Part shown: positions 1 to 11,889 of the stretch, one piece after another | Numbering within the stretch: the first letter of the stretch is position 1 | Layout: each line of letters starts with the position of its first letter | Assembly: GCF_037975245.1 (NCBI RefSeq) | Contig: NC_092573.1 | Span: 14,588,001-14,652,000 of the forward strand | From: Apostichopus japonicus | Taxonomy: Eukaryota > Echinodermata > Holothuroidea > Aspidochirotida > Stichopodidae | DNA: 64,000 nt | Direction of reading: 5' to 3' | The notes under the pieces: generated by a model | The model's input: only the letters and a program-made list of their open reading frames with translations | Database searches by the model: none | Told to the model about the DNA's origin: nothing | Made by a program: the position numbers and the translations under genes

Positions 1-294
1 ATAAAAAGTCTTAGACTATATATAGGTTGAAAAGTGCCCCTTTTTTTTCTAAAACTCTGCATTTACTCAATTTCTTAGTCTCACACAATAAGCCATGATG
101 CTGATAATTTTGGAAGAATGGCAGTGATCTTGTATGCTACACTAGTCTCATATGAATGTTGTCCAAGAGGGCATCAAAATGAAATACAAAACCTATGACA
201 GAGTTATCTATCATTGATAAGAGCAACAAATGGCTCTTTATCCTCACTTCCTGTGACACTGCAAGTATTAAACTTACCATTACCTGGTATACAG

Positions 295-2576
295 GTATGT
301 ACGTGAATGGCTGGGTGCCATGGTTTCTGCCAAGATTGTCAGCATTGATCCCACTGGCGACAAGTTTTTCGTACAAGCCAATCGAGTGCCTTACCTGACA
401 AAAGGCGGATCCTGCAACAAGTCTCATACGGCGAGTTTTCTGGTCAACCTCACCAAGGATGGATTTGAAAAGGTTAAAGCAAGTTTTCCGACAGAAGGAC
501 CAGCAGGTATTATTAGTTTTGAATTGTATGATCCATATGGATATGCTAATATTGTATTACACTGTTTATTATTGGAAAATTAATGCTCCATAATAAAAAC
601 GATAAATACGGGGGTTTTGCATTGATAATTGAAATGAAGTCATAAAAGCAGCCTTTTTGTGTTGAATTTCAAGAATTGTCCATGTTTACTAAGTCCATGT
701 AAATGCAAGTTCAAATGTTTCATATGAAATTACTTTGAAAATATCTACGTTGCAAAATTTCTACATAGGCATGTATGAAATTTAATGTCTTAATTAACAG
801 GTTATCAGACTCACACTTGACCAGAATCATGGATTCTTTCATTCATTATAATTTATATGGATATATGAATGAAAACAGCGACAGGAGAGTATCTATAATT
901 TGATTAACTAAGGTGCTGTCAGCTCATTTTGATAGGTGTATTCGGTAAATGTTTGGTAAAAATGATATAGCAATCAAAGATTAATGAAGTTTCATGTGCA
1001 ATGTTTACTGAAATAGGTTATGTACATTTCAAGTTGTCAGAGAGTTTGAAGCTGTTGTCATGACATATAGCCACTGGAAAATTCTAACAACACTTGCAGA
1101 ACCTATTGTGACATCACCAAGGCAATACATTTGAATATTTGTTTTTCTCATAAATGTGTTATAGATATTTTTGGAAATTTTCAAGAGCTGTGATTTATCT
1201 TCATTGCCAGGAACCTCGTATGATGATTATCCAAGCAGATTTGAACACACCACCAAGTTTGGTGATCATTGGATGAAGAACCATCTTGTAAACAGTTTCA
1301 TTACTTTACTTCCAGAACTGAAGAATCAACTGGGTAATTATCAAGTGAATCATAGTTTTCTTAGCCCTAACCATACTGGTAAACATCTTAATCAATTATG
1401 TGCATGGGGTGAGAAAAACACTTAACATTTCATATTTTCACAGTATATTAAAAGATGTAAAAGGCAAAACAGTAAGACTTGGATTTTGTAATGATATGGT
1501 TCAAAAGCTGTGATTTTATGTTCTGATTGGTTATAGTAAGAACCTTGTGTTGTGCCATTGCATGTAAATTAGCTTTTGTATATTATTAGATTGCTAGGGA
1601 ACTGGCCTTACAGTGTTGCACATGACAGTTAAAACTTGGAAAACTGTTTATACTTTTAATTTATTTCGTTACATAACAAAAGGAGTTTTGTTTAGTTCTA
1701 ATTTCTTTGTAACAAATTTTGAGATCAACTTTTAAAAGTAATGAAGTGTGTACTATAGCACTGTGTTATTGTTGAAAACTTGGAAAATGTTAATAATACA
1801 AATTTGGTTTCTTTTTCATTTTCTTGTTTTACTATAATGCCCCCCCCCCCCACGCCTTCTGTTCCCATGCCTTCATGCACTGTCACAGTAACCTTTCCAA
1901 AGTTAAGATTGATACTAATATTTTTTGTACACATTAAACTGTAAAGTTATAACAATGGGTATACCTTCCTTCTTATTGTTTTATTGTATGTGTTGTTTTC
2001 ACAGAATCTGGCATAACAGTCATTGATCTAGGCTGTGGGAAGGGTGCATCAACCTGTGCATTAGCTAGGGCATTTCCCAAGAGTACATTTCATGGTGTAG
2101 ACTATCTAGAAGTAAATTGCCAAGGAGCCAAAAGACAAGCCGAGGAAGAAAGTCTGAAAAACTGCAACTTTTTAGTGGCTGATATCTCCAAATTACCAGA
2201 TGACTGGTCAGGGCATTTCCAATATGCCTTCATGAATAATGTATTGCATGATCTGGCTCATCCGATGACATGTTTGGCTGAGATAAAGAGGATCCTTGGA
2301 CCAGGCGGACTGCTCTCCATAATGGATAGCCGTGGTCACTCGGCTAAGAAAGATCACAAACATGGGATACCTGAAACTGTTAATGTGTATGCTGCTAGTT
2401 TGTTGTCATGCTTACCCCTATCACTAGGAGCCGGTGGTGTCGGTCTAGGAGCAATGTGTGGTGTGGAGAAAATTACAGAAATTGTTACATCTGCTGGATT
2501 TGAAATGTTGCAATCAGGATTTGTTCCAGATTTGACTCATAAAAACAGACACTACTTTCACTGTAAAGGGATTTAG
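295..2576 (+). CDS. SAM-dependent methyltransferase, copy A (partial: exons 2-4; exon 1 outside window)
   Basis: Three exons of a class I methyltransferase are visible: 295-506, 1211-1333 and 2005-2576, with stop TAG at 2574-2576. Each is bounded by AG/GT, and exons 2 and 3 match copy B in length and phase (212 and 123 nt). Exon 2 opens in the phase that an exon ending in AG needs to make Arg before YVREWLG, so exon 1 must lie left of position 1. Exon 4 carries SAM motif I (VIDLGCGKG), the GVD acidic strand end, and the ADISKLPDDW and LGPGGLLSIMD segments. No stop or frameshift is seen in the three exons, so the gene is probably functional. In the family, an N-terminal winged-helix-like half (Rv2258c-type) precedes the catalytic domain; the substrate is unknown. 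A possible poly(A) signal AATAAA lies at 2909-2914. Confidence 0.87.
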
Positions 2577-3955
2577 TCAGCCTAGCACCAGTCTTGCCAA
2601 TTAGGTTGATGCTGTGGAGAGACAAATCTATCTGTTCAAGTTACTCTCACAACCAGATTATTTATGAATGTATATAGCTTTCTGGACAACCTGTAAATTA
2701 TTTAATAATAATAGTAATAATAATAGTAATAAAAAGGATTGTGCTGATGAAAGCAGAATGCTGTCAAGAAACAAGACCATGGATTCAAGTTTTCATGACA
2801 TGACAACCAAATTATTAATAAGTAAAATACTTATTCCCAGATTTTTCAACTTAACCTTCTGGGAATTTGTCTACAAAGTTATATGTTAGTGTATGAAATG
2901 ACACAGTTAATAAAAGTAAGTTGAAGTAAGGTTCACAGAGCAACTGCAGAATTTTATAACTTTCTCATTTTACTGTGGCACTTTTCATAGGTTGAAAAAA
3001 GTAGTTTGTATAGGAAAGGCTAAGTGTACAATGCCATAAAAAATGGATCTCACATTGATAGACAGATCTTGTTTGTAATCAGGCATAATATATCGGTTAA
3101 GTCAACAAAGTTGTTCTAGTTCCAAATCAATTCAGGCCTAATAATGAAACGAAAGAACTGGCAAGCCGTTAAACATTCGACAAACCCGTTCTTCCCTCAC
3201 AGAATATGACAGGTCTACAATGAATCAAAATTGCACTGATTAGCATCCTTTTTCTATTCATCTCTGGTAACTCATATTACAATGCTTTTTCTGAAGGGAT
3301 TATTTTGAATGTATATTTTGGAATCATTGGTAATTATTGCTACACTGCTAGGGGGGCAGGATGTTACAAGAGTTTATTACAAACCAAACTATGTGATCTT
3401 TCGAGAGGTTTATAGGGGCTGGTGATTTACCTTTCTTTCTCTTCCTGACTGAATTTGACAACTCTACTATGAATAAAAAAGGTAACCGACAACGATATTC
3501 TCTTAATTTTCTTCCCTTTAAGATCATTCTATTGTTTTGTATTTTATTGTTTGGAACCTTGGTCATTTCAACACTGCTACAGTGCTGTAGTCATGCCACC
3601 CCTCCTCGCCTTATCTCACCGTCACAATGTACAGGGCCCCTCCCTAAATTGTTAGTGCCCCTCCAACACAGACCTCCTGGCTGCAGGCCTGCACTGCTAT
3701 CAAAATATGGATAGTTACAGGATAAGCTAAAAGTTGCAAGAGGTCAGATTATATTAGGAACCAAATAGGCTACGTAATCTTTAAAGAGATGCATGCTGAC
3801 TGGAACTGCCTTTCAGTAGTTTATTTCAAAACTTTGTGTGATTCTGAGTCATATATTTACATAAAATTGGATAGGGCTACCCTTACAACCTCAAATCTGT
3901 GGCTTCAACATTTTAACTCAAACTTGGAATCTTTCAATTTAGAGAGTCACTTCAG
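2577..3955. other. Noncoding stretch: 3' flank of methyltransferase copy A
   Basis: No gene is recognised. The first part is probably 3' UTR, containing a short AAT/AAC-type microsatellite near 2698-2735 and AATAAA at 2909-2914. The rest is AT-rich with no long open frame. Short open frames around 3348-3714 have no recognisable domain. Confidence 0.5.
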
Positions 3956-3963
3956 ATGGGAAA

Positions 3964-4602
3964 CAAGGGCGGCGGAAGCACTTTCAATCTGGGGGGGCAC
4001 CGACATCAAAGGGCACTTTGCAGGAATTCGATTGGACTGATGCAGCCTTATATTTAGTACCCTTTATAACTCTTATTGTATTATCTTATTTGCGTATACA
4101 CATCACTCCATCAACCCCCCTTCAAGGAAAATATGCATACTAGCACTGCAATATCCAATGTGCAAATTGGGAAACAAGGAACAAGTTTTCTTTTGAGACA
4201 AAATGAGGTGAAATCATGCTAGTTGCTAATGTAGGAATCTTCCGAATTAGAGTTTATTTCTTGTTAATATGTTAACAAATATTTTCCATTCGAAATAGCT
4301 TTGAGTTTGACTCACAGAAATTCACTAAAAGTTAGGGGGGTAGCCAGGATTTGCAAATTTTATTCACGACTATCTGAGCGGAGCGCCACCATCGGTTGGC
4401 GCGGAGTGTACAAGAAATTTTTGGTTTTACAAACCCCTCAGATGGCCGGAAACGGCCCTTCCCGAGTGTTCATTCTGGTTCCCTGGCCTCTTGCTAACTT
4501 GAGACACCTCAATTTTTATGTAGAAAAAAGGGCACACTTTTAACCTGAGGAAAAGTGGGGGGGCACGTGCCCCCTGTGCCCCCCCCGGTTCCGCCGCCCT
4601 TG
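3964..4602. mobile_element. hAT-like MITE (639 bp, TIRs and perfect 8-bp TSD)
   Basis: The element begins CAAGGGCGGCGGAA and ends with its reverse complement TTCCGCCGCCCTTG. It is flanked on both sides by the identical 8-mer ATGGGAAA (3956-3963 and 4603-4610). An 8-bp duplication with CA-initial, G-rich inverted repeats is typical of hAT-superfamily elements. No transposase is encoded. Next to the right TIR is a palindromic G-run/C-run hairpin (4557-4575) centred on CACGTG. An internal segment, about 4336-4470, is related to 7130-7270. Confidence 0.8.
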
Positions 4603-4645
4603 ATGGGAAACCCTCTTGGATGAAAACATACCTTACTATGACCCG

Positions 4646-4727
4646 GTGGGTATTGAACCACGAACCTTCAGAATGCTAAGCCTCGTTGTTTCAAATTCCA
4701 CTGCCTCTATCGACTCGGCCACAGCAG
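4646..4727 (-). repeat. tRNA-like sequence (SINE head or tRNA pseudogene)
   Basis: On the minus strand an A-box-like block (TGGCCGAGTCGATAGAGGC, complement of 4703-4721) and a B-box-like block (GGTTCAATACC, complement of 4649-4659) are spaced as in a long-variable-arm (Ser/Leu-class) tRNA. The stems do not pair cleanly. It is therefore a decayed tRNA or the RNA polymerase III head of a SINE rather than a working tRNA. I cannot define the SINE body or tail, which would run toward lower coordinates, where the hAT-like MITE has inserted. Confidence 0.5.
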
Positions 4728-4739
4728 CCGTTTATGGGT

Positions 4740-6210
4740 CTATTATTATGAAAATTCAATTAAAAAACACAACTTTGATTTGTCACTGTAAACGATGGAA
4801 CATGATGTGTAACAGATACAAATATCAGCTTGAAGATACATAAGCGGCTAAGGTTTACAATCGAAGCTTCCACAATCTATAACATGACTTTTGGTAGTCT
4901 AGTGGATACCGAATTATAATATTTAGCGACCCACGATAAAGTAGAGAAATATTTAGTACATCATCGAACCCGGGTCGATTTTGGCGTTCCATGTGACATT
5001 CGTAAGTTTGCTGTCGGTGCACGCGACGACTAGATCTTCCATCATAGAACTCTTAATTAAAAGTTTTTTGGGTATAGACCCCAACTGTAGCACGCTATCA
5101 TGAAAAAGTTTCTTGAGATTACGTAATCGACCTGCCTTGGTCGTAAAACGACCTCTTTTTTACCAATTAGTCTGCCTAGCTGCCACATAGTTTTTTATCT
5201 TGTATGACAGCGAGGGTCTGTGTGAACGCTGTATGATTAACTACACTGTAGATATGCACATATTTCCGCGCAGTGTTTGCACAATGAGCCTAATAAAGGT
5301 GTTTAGGCGTATCTGCAAAATTTTCTTTGCCTAATGCGCTGGGTCGACCCTTACCATTCATCACGCTTTGAGCGATTCGTTCCTGTGATTGCGCCGGCCT
5401 CTGCAGATAGGGGAGGGAAATATTACAGCGGTAGCATTTTCCTCTTTATGTAGGGAGACTGATTCGCGTGGTTGAGCTGGCTCACCGGAGTCTAAATGGT
5501 GTTAAGAAGATATGCAGGTAGAGTCTGAAGGTCGATTTACGACCCTGACAGGTCGATTGTGTAAGTACAAAACATTCCTAGCAATAGCGTGCTATAATTT
5601 GAGCAAATAAAGTAGTGACGCCCACAGAAATAATTCTAAAAGGCAACGACACAGGTGCTACCAAAAATACACTTTATCGTTTTTCGTACAAAGTATTATT
5701 TCTTAGGCAAAGACATTGTGTCTGTGTCTTCGGCAACACTCATTCATCATAATCGTTGAGAGCGCCTGTAGATGATGGTACGTAAATGTATTTTCAAGTA
5801 CAAACAAGCTTACTGTAGCCTGTAGGCCTAATTCAGTAACATTTTAACAAGTAACAGTATATTTGTTAAATTTTTGTTGGACAGCTTGCTGGATCTTTGG
5901 GTCTGATGTGTCTCTCTGCAAATCTGCAGCGATGATGTCAATTTAGCAATTCAGGGACGACTTTGGTGGGTTGGATATGGAGCACAGACCGCTCACCTTG
6001 AGCCAATTGAACTTGTAACAGTACGTCACGCAGTATATAAATACAGCATAGTATTCATTGGGAGACCTGGAACTAGGAATTCCTAGGGGAGGTTGGTGCC
6101 AGTTTCTTTTCTAGTTTAGTTTTTCTCCCATTCTTGCCTCCATAATTTGAAAATAATCTAGCAGTTTCTTGTAGTTGTAGTCAGACTTGTGTAGGCCTAG
6201 GCATCACGAT
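4740..6210. other. Noncoding stretch between methyltransferase copies A and B
   Basis: No gene, domain or RNA is recognised. The sequence is moderately AT-rich with frequent stops in all frames. It ends where the inverted-repeat arm begins. Confidence 0.5.
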
Positions 6211-6270
6211 ATATTGTAGCCAAGTTGTAGGACTATTGACAGTACATGTATGTTATCCTATGTATAGTAA

Positions 6271-6861
6271 AGGCTTCATAATTGACGCACCCCCGTAATT
6301 GACGCACCTTCAATTATTACTAGCAACGATACAGCAGGCCACCTAAACTTTTTGCAGTCAAGCAGAATGACATATTTCATGAGTTTGAATCCATTTCAGC
6401 TATTTGCTGACCAAATTGTGGTATCTTTTAAGCTTTAACACCCTCCCACCAGTTATGCACATTTTTTGGTCATTTGGAAATCTTACTCCCTAAAAATAAC
6501 CAACATTACCTCAATATGATAACACTGCTCTCTGGAACCTGACCAGTCTGAGCTTAGAGGCTCAGAGCATAGCAAACAGCATCTAAAGTCAATGGATGTA
6601 TACTAAGGCCTACACTACAGTTAGCTTTACAACGAATGTGTCAATTTAGGGGTATGAAAGAACTTGACACGGCAGACATTTTGTGGTCAAATTCTGCTCA
6701 ATTGTACGGTGCATAAGAACAGAACCTTAAATATTTTGAGATCATAACATTTCCGAGGAACTACACATATGAAAAAAACATACAGTCGAGTGATTTGGAT
6801 TTTTCCTTGATAGATATCGTTAATCAAATCCTTAAGTGCGTCAATTATGAGCCCACCATGC
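6271..6861. mobile_element. Nonautonomous DNA transposon-like insertion, TIRs and ~8-bp TSD
   Basis: The left end contains CTTCATAATTGACGCAC, and a close reverse complement (GTGCGTCAATTATGAGCC) lies at 6836-6853. The flanks TATAGTAA (6263-6270) and TACAGTAA (6862-6869) look like an 8-bp target duplication with one mismatch. The paralogous inverted arm near 63,304 lacks the insert, giving an empty site. The GTAATTGACGCACC block is repeated just inside the left end. No open frame suggests a transposase. Confidence 0.68.
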
Positions 6862-7087
6862 TACAGTAAGTCTGTACAATCATGTTACTCGGTGGAATCG
6901 TAATATGTACACTACGGTAGGCCTACAGGTGTTTCCTACTAGATCAGCAGCTGTAATCTGTAGCCTATGTAATTTCAGTCCACTAGGCAACATAATTAAG
7001 CTTTCATTCTAGGGATTTGTAACCCAGACTTACCCCTGGTCATTTGGTAATTAATAATGGGCTGTGCTTTGCCTACCTATGGTCTAA

Positions 7088-7956
7088 TATTAGACAGTCT
7101 ATGGGAAAGCTACTGTTGTCATCAGTTGAGTAGCCAGGAATTTGCCAAGGGAGGGGCGAAAATGTAGGCCAACTATCTAAGCGTAGCGCCACCATGGTTG
7201 GCGCGAAGCGTACAAGAAAATTTCGGCTGGAAATGCCTCCCAGATCGCTGGAAATGGCACTTCCCAGGCCTAATAAGTTGCATCTTAGCATTTTCTCTTT
7301 TAAAATTACTAGCTATATCATAAAAACATGCCATGCAAAGATGCCTCCCGACAGATCACATTAATTGTGATACAATATTTGGTTTAATACTTATTCAAAC
7401 TCACCAGAACAGGTAAGTCCTGGAGAGCATAGGCCTACTGTATTTGCCTGCCTACTAGCAAATTAACACATCATTACTGGTAAAGGTTAGGCCTTACAAA
7501 AAAAATCCTTTCCAGTTGTCATTCTTAATTGATCAGGAAGTGACCAAGGGTGACTTCAGTTCTACGATCGGGAAAAAAAGTACATTTCACCTGCTTTTTT
7601 ACCCGATCACCTCAAATGTCCACCTACATGTAATGATCAGGAAATTTATAACTTGCTTTTGCTTTTTCACCTTATCATTGGTAAATAGGACCATATTATG
7701 TTGTTACATACGTACCAACAATCGCAAAGATTACTTACAAAATCTGTTCCTCTATGCCCTAATGATGGGGAATGTAAGCAAATGGTTCTGTTTATTCTTC
7801 GCCCGATGAACAGGTTAATAAACATCAACAACTGCTTATTAACCCGATGACCAGGTAAAGAGCAACCACCTATATGGAAATGGGCCCAAATGGCCCAGAC
7901 CTGGGATGTGGATCTGAATTGAAAATGGGGGGGGGGGACATAACACATAAATGGAC
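7088..7956. repeat. Extra segment in left arm containing a MITE-related block
   Basis: This span is missing from the otherwise matching inverted copy near 63,097. Positions 7130-7270 resemble the interior of the MITE at 4336-4470; both share AGCGCCACCAT, TTGGCGCG and GTACAAGAAA. Farther right there are short direct repeats around CCCGATCACC, CCCGATGAACAGG and CCCGATGACCAGG. I see no convincing target duplication, so it could be one insertion, several insertions, or a deletion in the partner arm. Confidence 0.45.
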
Positions 7957-8486
7957 CGAACATGGATAAAACTGAAGGAGTCCTTGAGTGCCTTGGGGCA
8001 AAGCTTTTATTGTGTGGGGTGAAGTTGCCAGCCTATAGGAGCCCCTGATTGGGTCCATGGGTAAAGCTCCGGTGGGGGCCCAGGGGGTGAACTCATATCT
8101 AGAATTCTTCAAGTTTTCTTTAGTCTGGTCACTGAATTGATATGTCAGTACTCAGTCATAAATATATTCTAACAAACGTCACATCCAACAAGTTTATAGA
8201 CTTTAATTCAGAAAGACTTATTTATTGAACTTCGGGTTGTCAGATAGGGCCTTTAACAGTAGTGGTGCTACTGTATGATGTGCGTATAAAGAGTCCAGGG
8301 CCTTTTAGACAAAATGTTATAGACAAAGAAAATGTTACAGAACAAGTTGTTTTCCAGTTGTATAGTCTAAACTTATATTATATCATCTTGTAGATTAATA
8401 TAGTTTTAACAGCTAGGTTTCAAATTTTGTACTGTTTGGAAACATCTTTGGGATTTAATAATTTGTTTCATGTCTACTATTTGCAG

Positions 8487-11400
8487 ATGGCATCAAAAGG
8501 TGAAACCGATCTGAGTGAAGATTTTGGTCCACAGATGACAGAAATTATTCAGCATGGCTGTGCAAGCGTGATGATTGCTATGGGGTATGATCTTGGTCTG
8601 TTTGATGTGATGGCTGAGCTGTCAGGGCCAAACAGTAGTGAGGAGATAGCAGCTGCCGCTGGAATGAAAGAAAGGTGACTACGCTGAAGTTATCAACTAA
8701 GCACGTTGTAATTAGCTAATGGTTTTCTTATCTTGTTCTACAACTCCAACGAAAGATCAAATTTATACTGAAGTAGAATATTGCAGCATGCCAATTATAA
8801 TGTACAGTACCAAGAAAAAAAAACGTGTCTTATTTGTACTCTACAGGTAGGTTTTGTTGTTGCTGACCAAGGTATGGAAAAATTTGATGGTGCCTCTTCT
8901 TTTTCTGTAAATCTTTGAATTCTACCCACTTTGACTCCTTTAGTCAATCATGATTGCTATTTCTGTACAAATGGCAGTGCTGCTGGTACCCTGAGATGAT
9001 CTATTATTGATATCTATCCCAGATTTCTGTCCTCGATATCTTTCCCCGGAGTAAAAGTGTCCCCAGAATTGTCCTCTGATTCCATGTGCTTCCCAAAGAA
9101 ACTGAACATTTAAATACAAATGTGCCTGATACTATTCCAGAAGTTGTTAAAAGTACCTAAAATCCCATAAAATAAATTATGTATATGACCTTCCGTGCTA
9201 TTTCCATGCATGTACTGAGCTACAAAGTTCATCAATTGACACAGTTTTAGTGCAACCAAGATCATTATTTCACAACCTGTATAAATACTGTACATGTATG
9301 TCATGTTCAAACCATCTTTTTGCACTTACTGATGAATAATTACACATGTATGTGACTTTAGTTTATCTTCTAATTCTTTGGACATGGATATAAGTATTTC
9401 AGTCAAGATGCTTGTTTCTGGAGGAGGTATTACAGATACTTTGATATTTGATCATGATCCTTGAAACACAGGCTACCACCAAACACTGAGATGCCCTCCA
9501 AATTCCATCTTCCCATTGAACATATCATATCGATGTCAAAGGTTTATCGATAAAATATGCCCTCGGCGCTCCCTGTAATCCACTTTCTCATTTGAATGAT
9601 GTCTGAATAGGGCTACGCCCTGTAAATGAATTGAAAAATACTATGGCAGATATATCTAAGATTAATAAGTGTTCTTTCTGTCTTACTGTACGTTTTCAAC
9701 ACATCATACCATTGCCTTGTACAGGTACATACGTGAATGGCTGGGTGTCATGGTTACCGCCAAGGTTGTCAGTATTGATGCCACTGGCAACAAGTTTTTC
9801 CTACCAGCCAACCGTGTGCCTTACCTAACAAAAGGTGTTTCTGGTATGATGGCTCATGAAGCCAGTTTCATGGTCAACCTCACCAAGAATGCATTTGACA
9901 AGGTCAAAGCAAGTTTTCTGGAAGCAGGACCAACAGGTATTTTAGAGCTCTTTCAATTGTACTATTCAGACTATTGTAATGATTTGTGGCTAACAGTTCA
10001 GTAAGGCAGCTTTTGTTTTGAAGGTTTATGCAATTTAATAAGCACATCAATTTTACTTGCTTATAAGCTACTGTATAGTGGCATGTACAGCTTTTCACAG
10101 GTGGTGTGGTGGTGGGAAGGCAGGGGGGGGGGACTTTATTTTCCATGATTGATTTAAGCAGGGACATGCAACATGTGCAAGGGCCAGAGGCAAATCAGCA
10201 ATTTTACAAAGGAGGCAGTATGACCTTTGGTCCTATGTAGGGGGTCTGGAGGTCCACTCCCAGGACAAAAGTAGGTCTATAATGAGGTCTAAGTGCAGGT
10301 TTTTGCTAATAATGATCTTGAATTTCTCGTGTGAAGTTGAAAGGGGGGGGGGAGGGGGTTCAAACTTGAAAGGAGTGGTGTAATTCTTCTCCGACCAAAA
10401 GGTAAAAATCCTCCGACTGAACCACTCCCCCTACCGATGATAGTGGTGGGAGACAAGACCCTTTTCCTTTGGACATGCCCCTGGGGAGGCAGCCACTGCT
10501 CTGTATCTTTCCATTTGTATTGCAGTTTTCTTTGCTATGCTATACTATGTGAACTATCCCCACATTAATTACCTTAAAACGTGAAATACTTGATGTAATG
10601 GCTTTTCGGGTAATTTTCAAGAGCTGTAAATGTGTATCTTCATTACCAGGCACCTCGTACGATGATTATCCCGGAAAGTTTGAACTCACCGCCAAGTTTG
10701 GTGAGCACTGGATGAAAAACCATCTTGCAAGCAGCTTCATTCCTTTGTTTCCAGAACTGAAGACTCAACTGGGTAATTATCAAGTTAAGACAAGCATAAT
10801 AATGGTGGTTCCTTGCAGCTCTAGATGATTATTCTGGCACTGAGGATAACAACCTGAGAGTAAAATGGAACAACGTAAGCAGTTTGATGCTGGTGGGTTT
10901 CCAGAGTTTGCATAGAGGATTTCTTGGCCAGTCTCATGAGTGTAAAATCTGTAACTCAGATAAAACATCCCTGTACAAAGTGTTTACTTTGAATAGAAAT
11001 AGTTGGAAAACTGACAAATTTCTAAGTTTTGAAATACCCCTCTTCTACCTACTTTCCAAGTTTAATATTTTTACTAGATATTTATCTTTACAAACGAACA
11101 CAAAAGGTTGCCATTAAAAAACTTGTTTTCCTTCTTTCTTTACTTTTGACAGAATCTGGAATAAAAGTTATTGATCTAGGCTGTGGCATGGGTGTGTCTA
11201 CTTGTGCATTAGCTAAAGCATTTCCTAAGAGTACAATTCATGGTGTGGACTTTGTAGACATAAATTTCCAAGGAGCCAAGAAACAAGCCAAGGAAGAAAG
11301 TCTGAAAAACTGCAAGTTTTCAGCAGGGGATATCTCCAATTTACCAGATGACTGGTCAGGGCATTTCCAATATGCCTTCATGAATAATGTATTTCATGAT

Positions 11401-11721
11401 CTGGCTCATCCGATGACATGTTTGGCTGAGATCAAGAGGATCCTTGGACCAGGTGGACTGCTCTCCATAATCGATTGCCATGGTTACTCGGCTATAAAAG
11501 ACAACATAGATAGGGTACCTGCAGCTGTTAATTTGTATTCTGCTAGTCTGCTGGCATGCTTACCTCTTTCACTAGGAGCTGGTGGTGTTGGGCTAGGAGC
11601 AATGTGTGGTGTGGAGAAAATTAAAGAGGTGGTTACATCAGCTGGTTTTGAAATGCTGCAATCAGGTGTGGCACCAGAATGTAGGTCTTACAAACACTAC
11701 TTTCACTGTAAAGTTGCTTAA
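8487..11721 (+). CDS. SAM-dependent methyltransferase, copy B (complete, 4 exons, 363 aa)
   Basis: Exons are 8487-8674, 9725-9936, 10650-10772 and 11153-11721, totalling 1092 nt including stop TAA; all borders are GT/AG and the phases join without a break. The ATG directly follows a TTTGCAG acceptor, so a separate 5' UTR exon is likely upstream, and the open frame from 8427 is partly intron. Residues 1-130 look like the winged-helix N-terminal half of Rv2258c-type methyltransferases. SAM motif I VIDLGCGMG is residues 180-188, D207 ends strand 2, and GDISNLPDDW begins at 233. The family transfers methyl from S-adenosylmethionine to an unknown small molecule and is expected to be cytosolic. AATAAA at 11869-11874 is a plausible poly(A) signal. 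It is a tandem duplicate of copy A. Confidence 0.92.
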
Positions 11722-11868
11722 TCCGCCTAGCACAAGTCTTGCCAATGACAAACCTATCTGTTTAAGGTGCCATGACAACCAGATTAATTAAAGGATAAAT
11801 GGTTCCTCGCCATATATTAAGGTTAAGCTTTCAGGACAGCCAACTCTGCCTCTAAACTACCCCAAAAA

Positions 11869-11874
11869 AATAAA
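11869..11874 (+). promoter_or_regulatory. Candidate poly(A) signal for methyltransferase copy B
   Basis: An AATAAA hexamer sits about 150 bp after the stop codon of copy B, a usual 3' UTR distance. No transcript evidence is available. Confidence 0.45.
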
Positions 11875-11889
11875 GCTTTATACTGTGTC

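Larger units (their letters stand above)
6211..10590 (+). repeat. Left arm of long inverted duplication (partner 60481-63360)
   Basis: Blocks in this span reappear as reverse complement at 60481-63360: about 6211-6262, 6862-7087, 7957-9893 and 10094-10590. The arm holds the upstream region, exon 1, intron 1 and exon 2 of methyltransferase copy B. It differs from its partner by the insertion at 6271-6861, extra sequence at about 7088-7956, and about 200 bp (9894-10093) missing from the partner. Beyond about 6210 and 10590 the similarity stops. Confidence 0.85.

Noticed and set aside
4646-4727. Functional tRNA-Ser or tRNA-Leu gene
   Set aside because: A- and B-box-like blocks exist, but the stems do not pair well.
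8427-8486. Upstream extension of methyltransferase exon 1
   Set aside because: It is intron-like sequence ending in TTTGCAG, and copy C has the same acceptor directly before its ATG.
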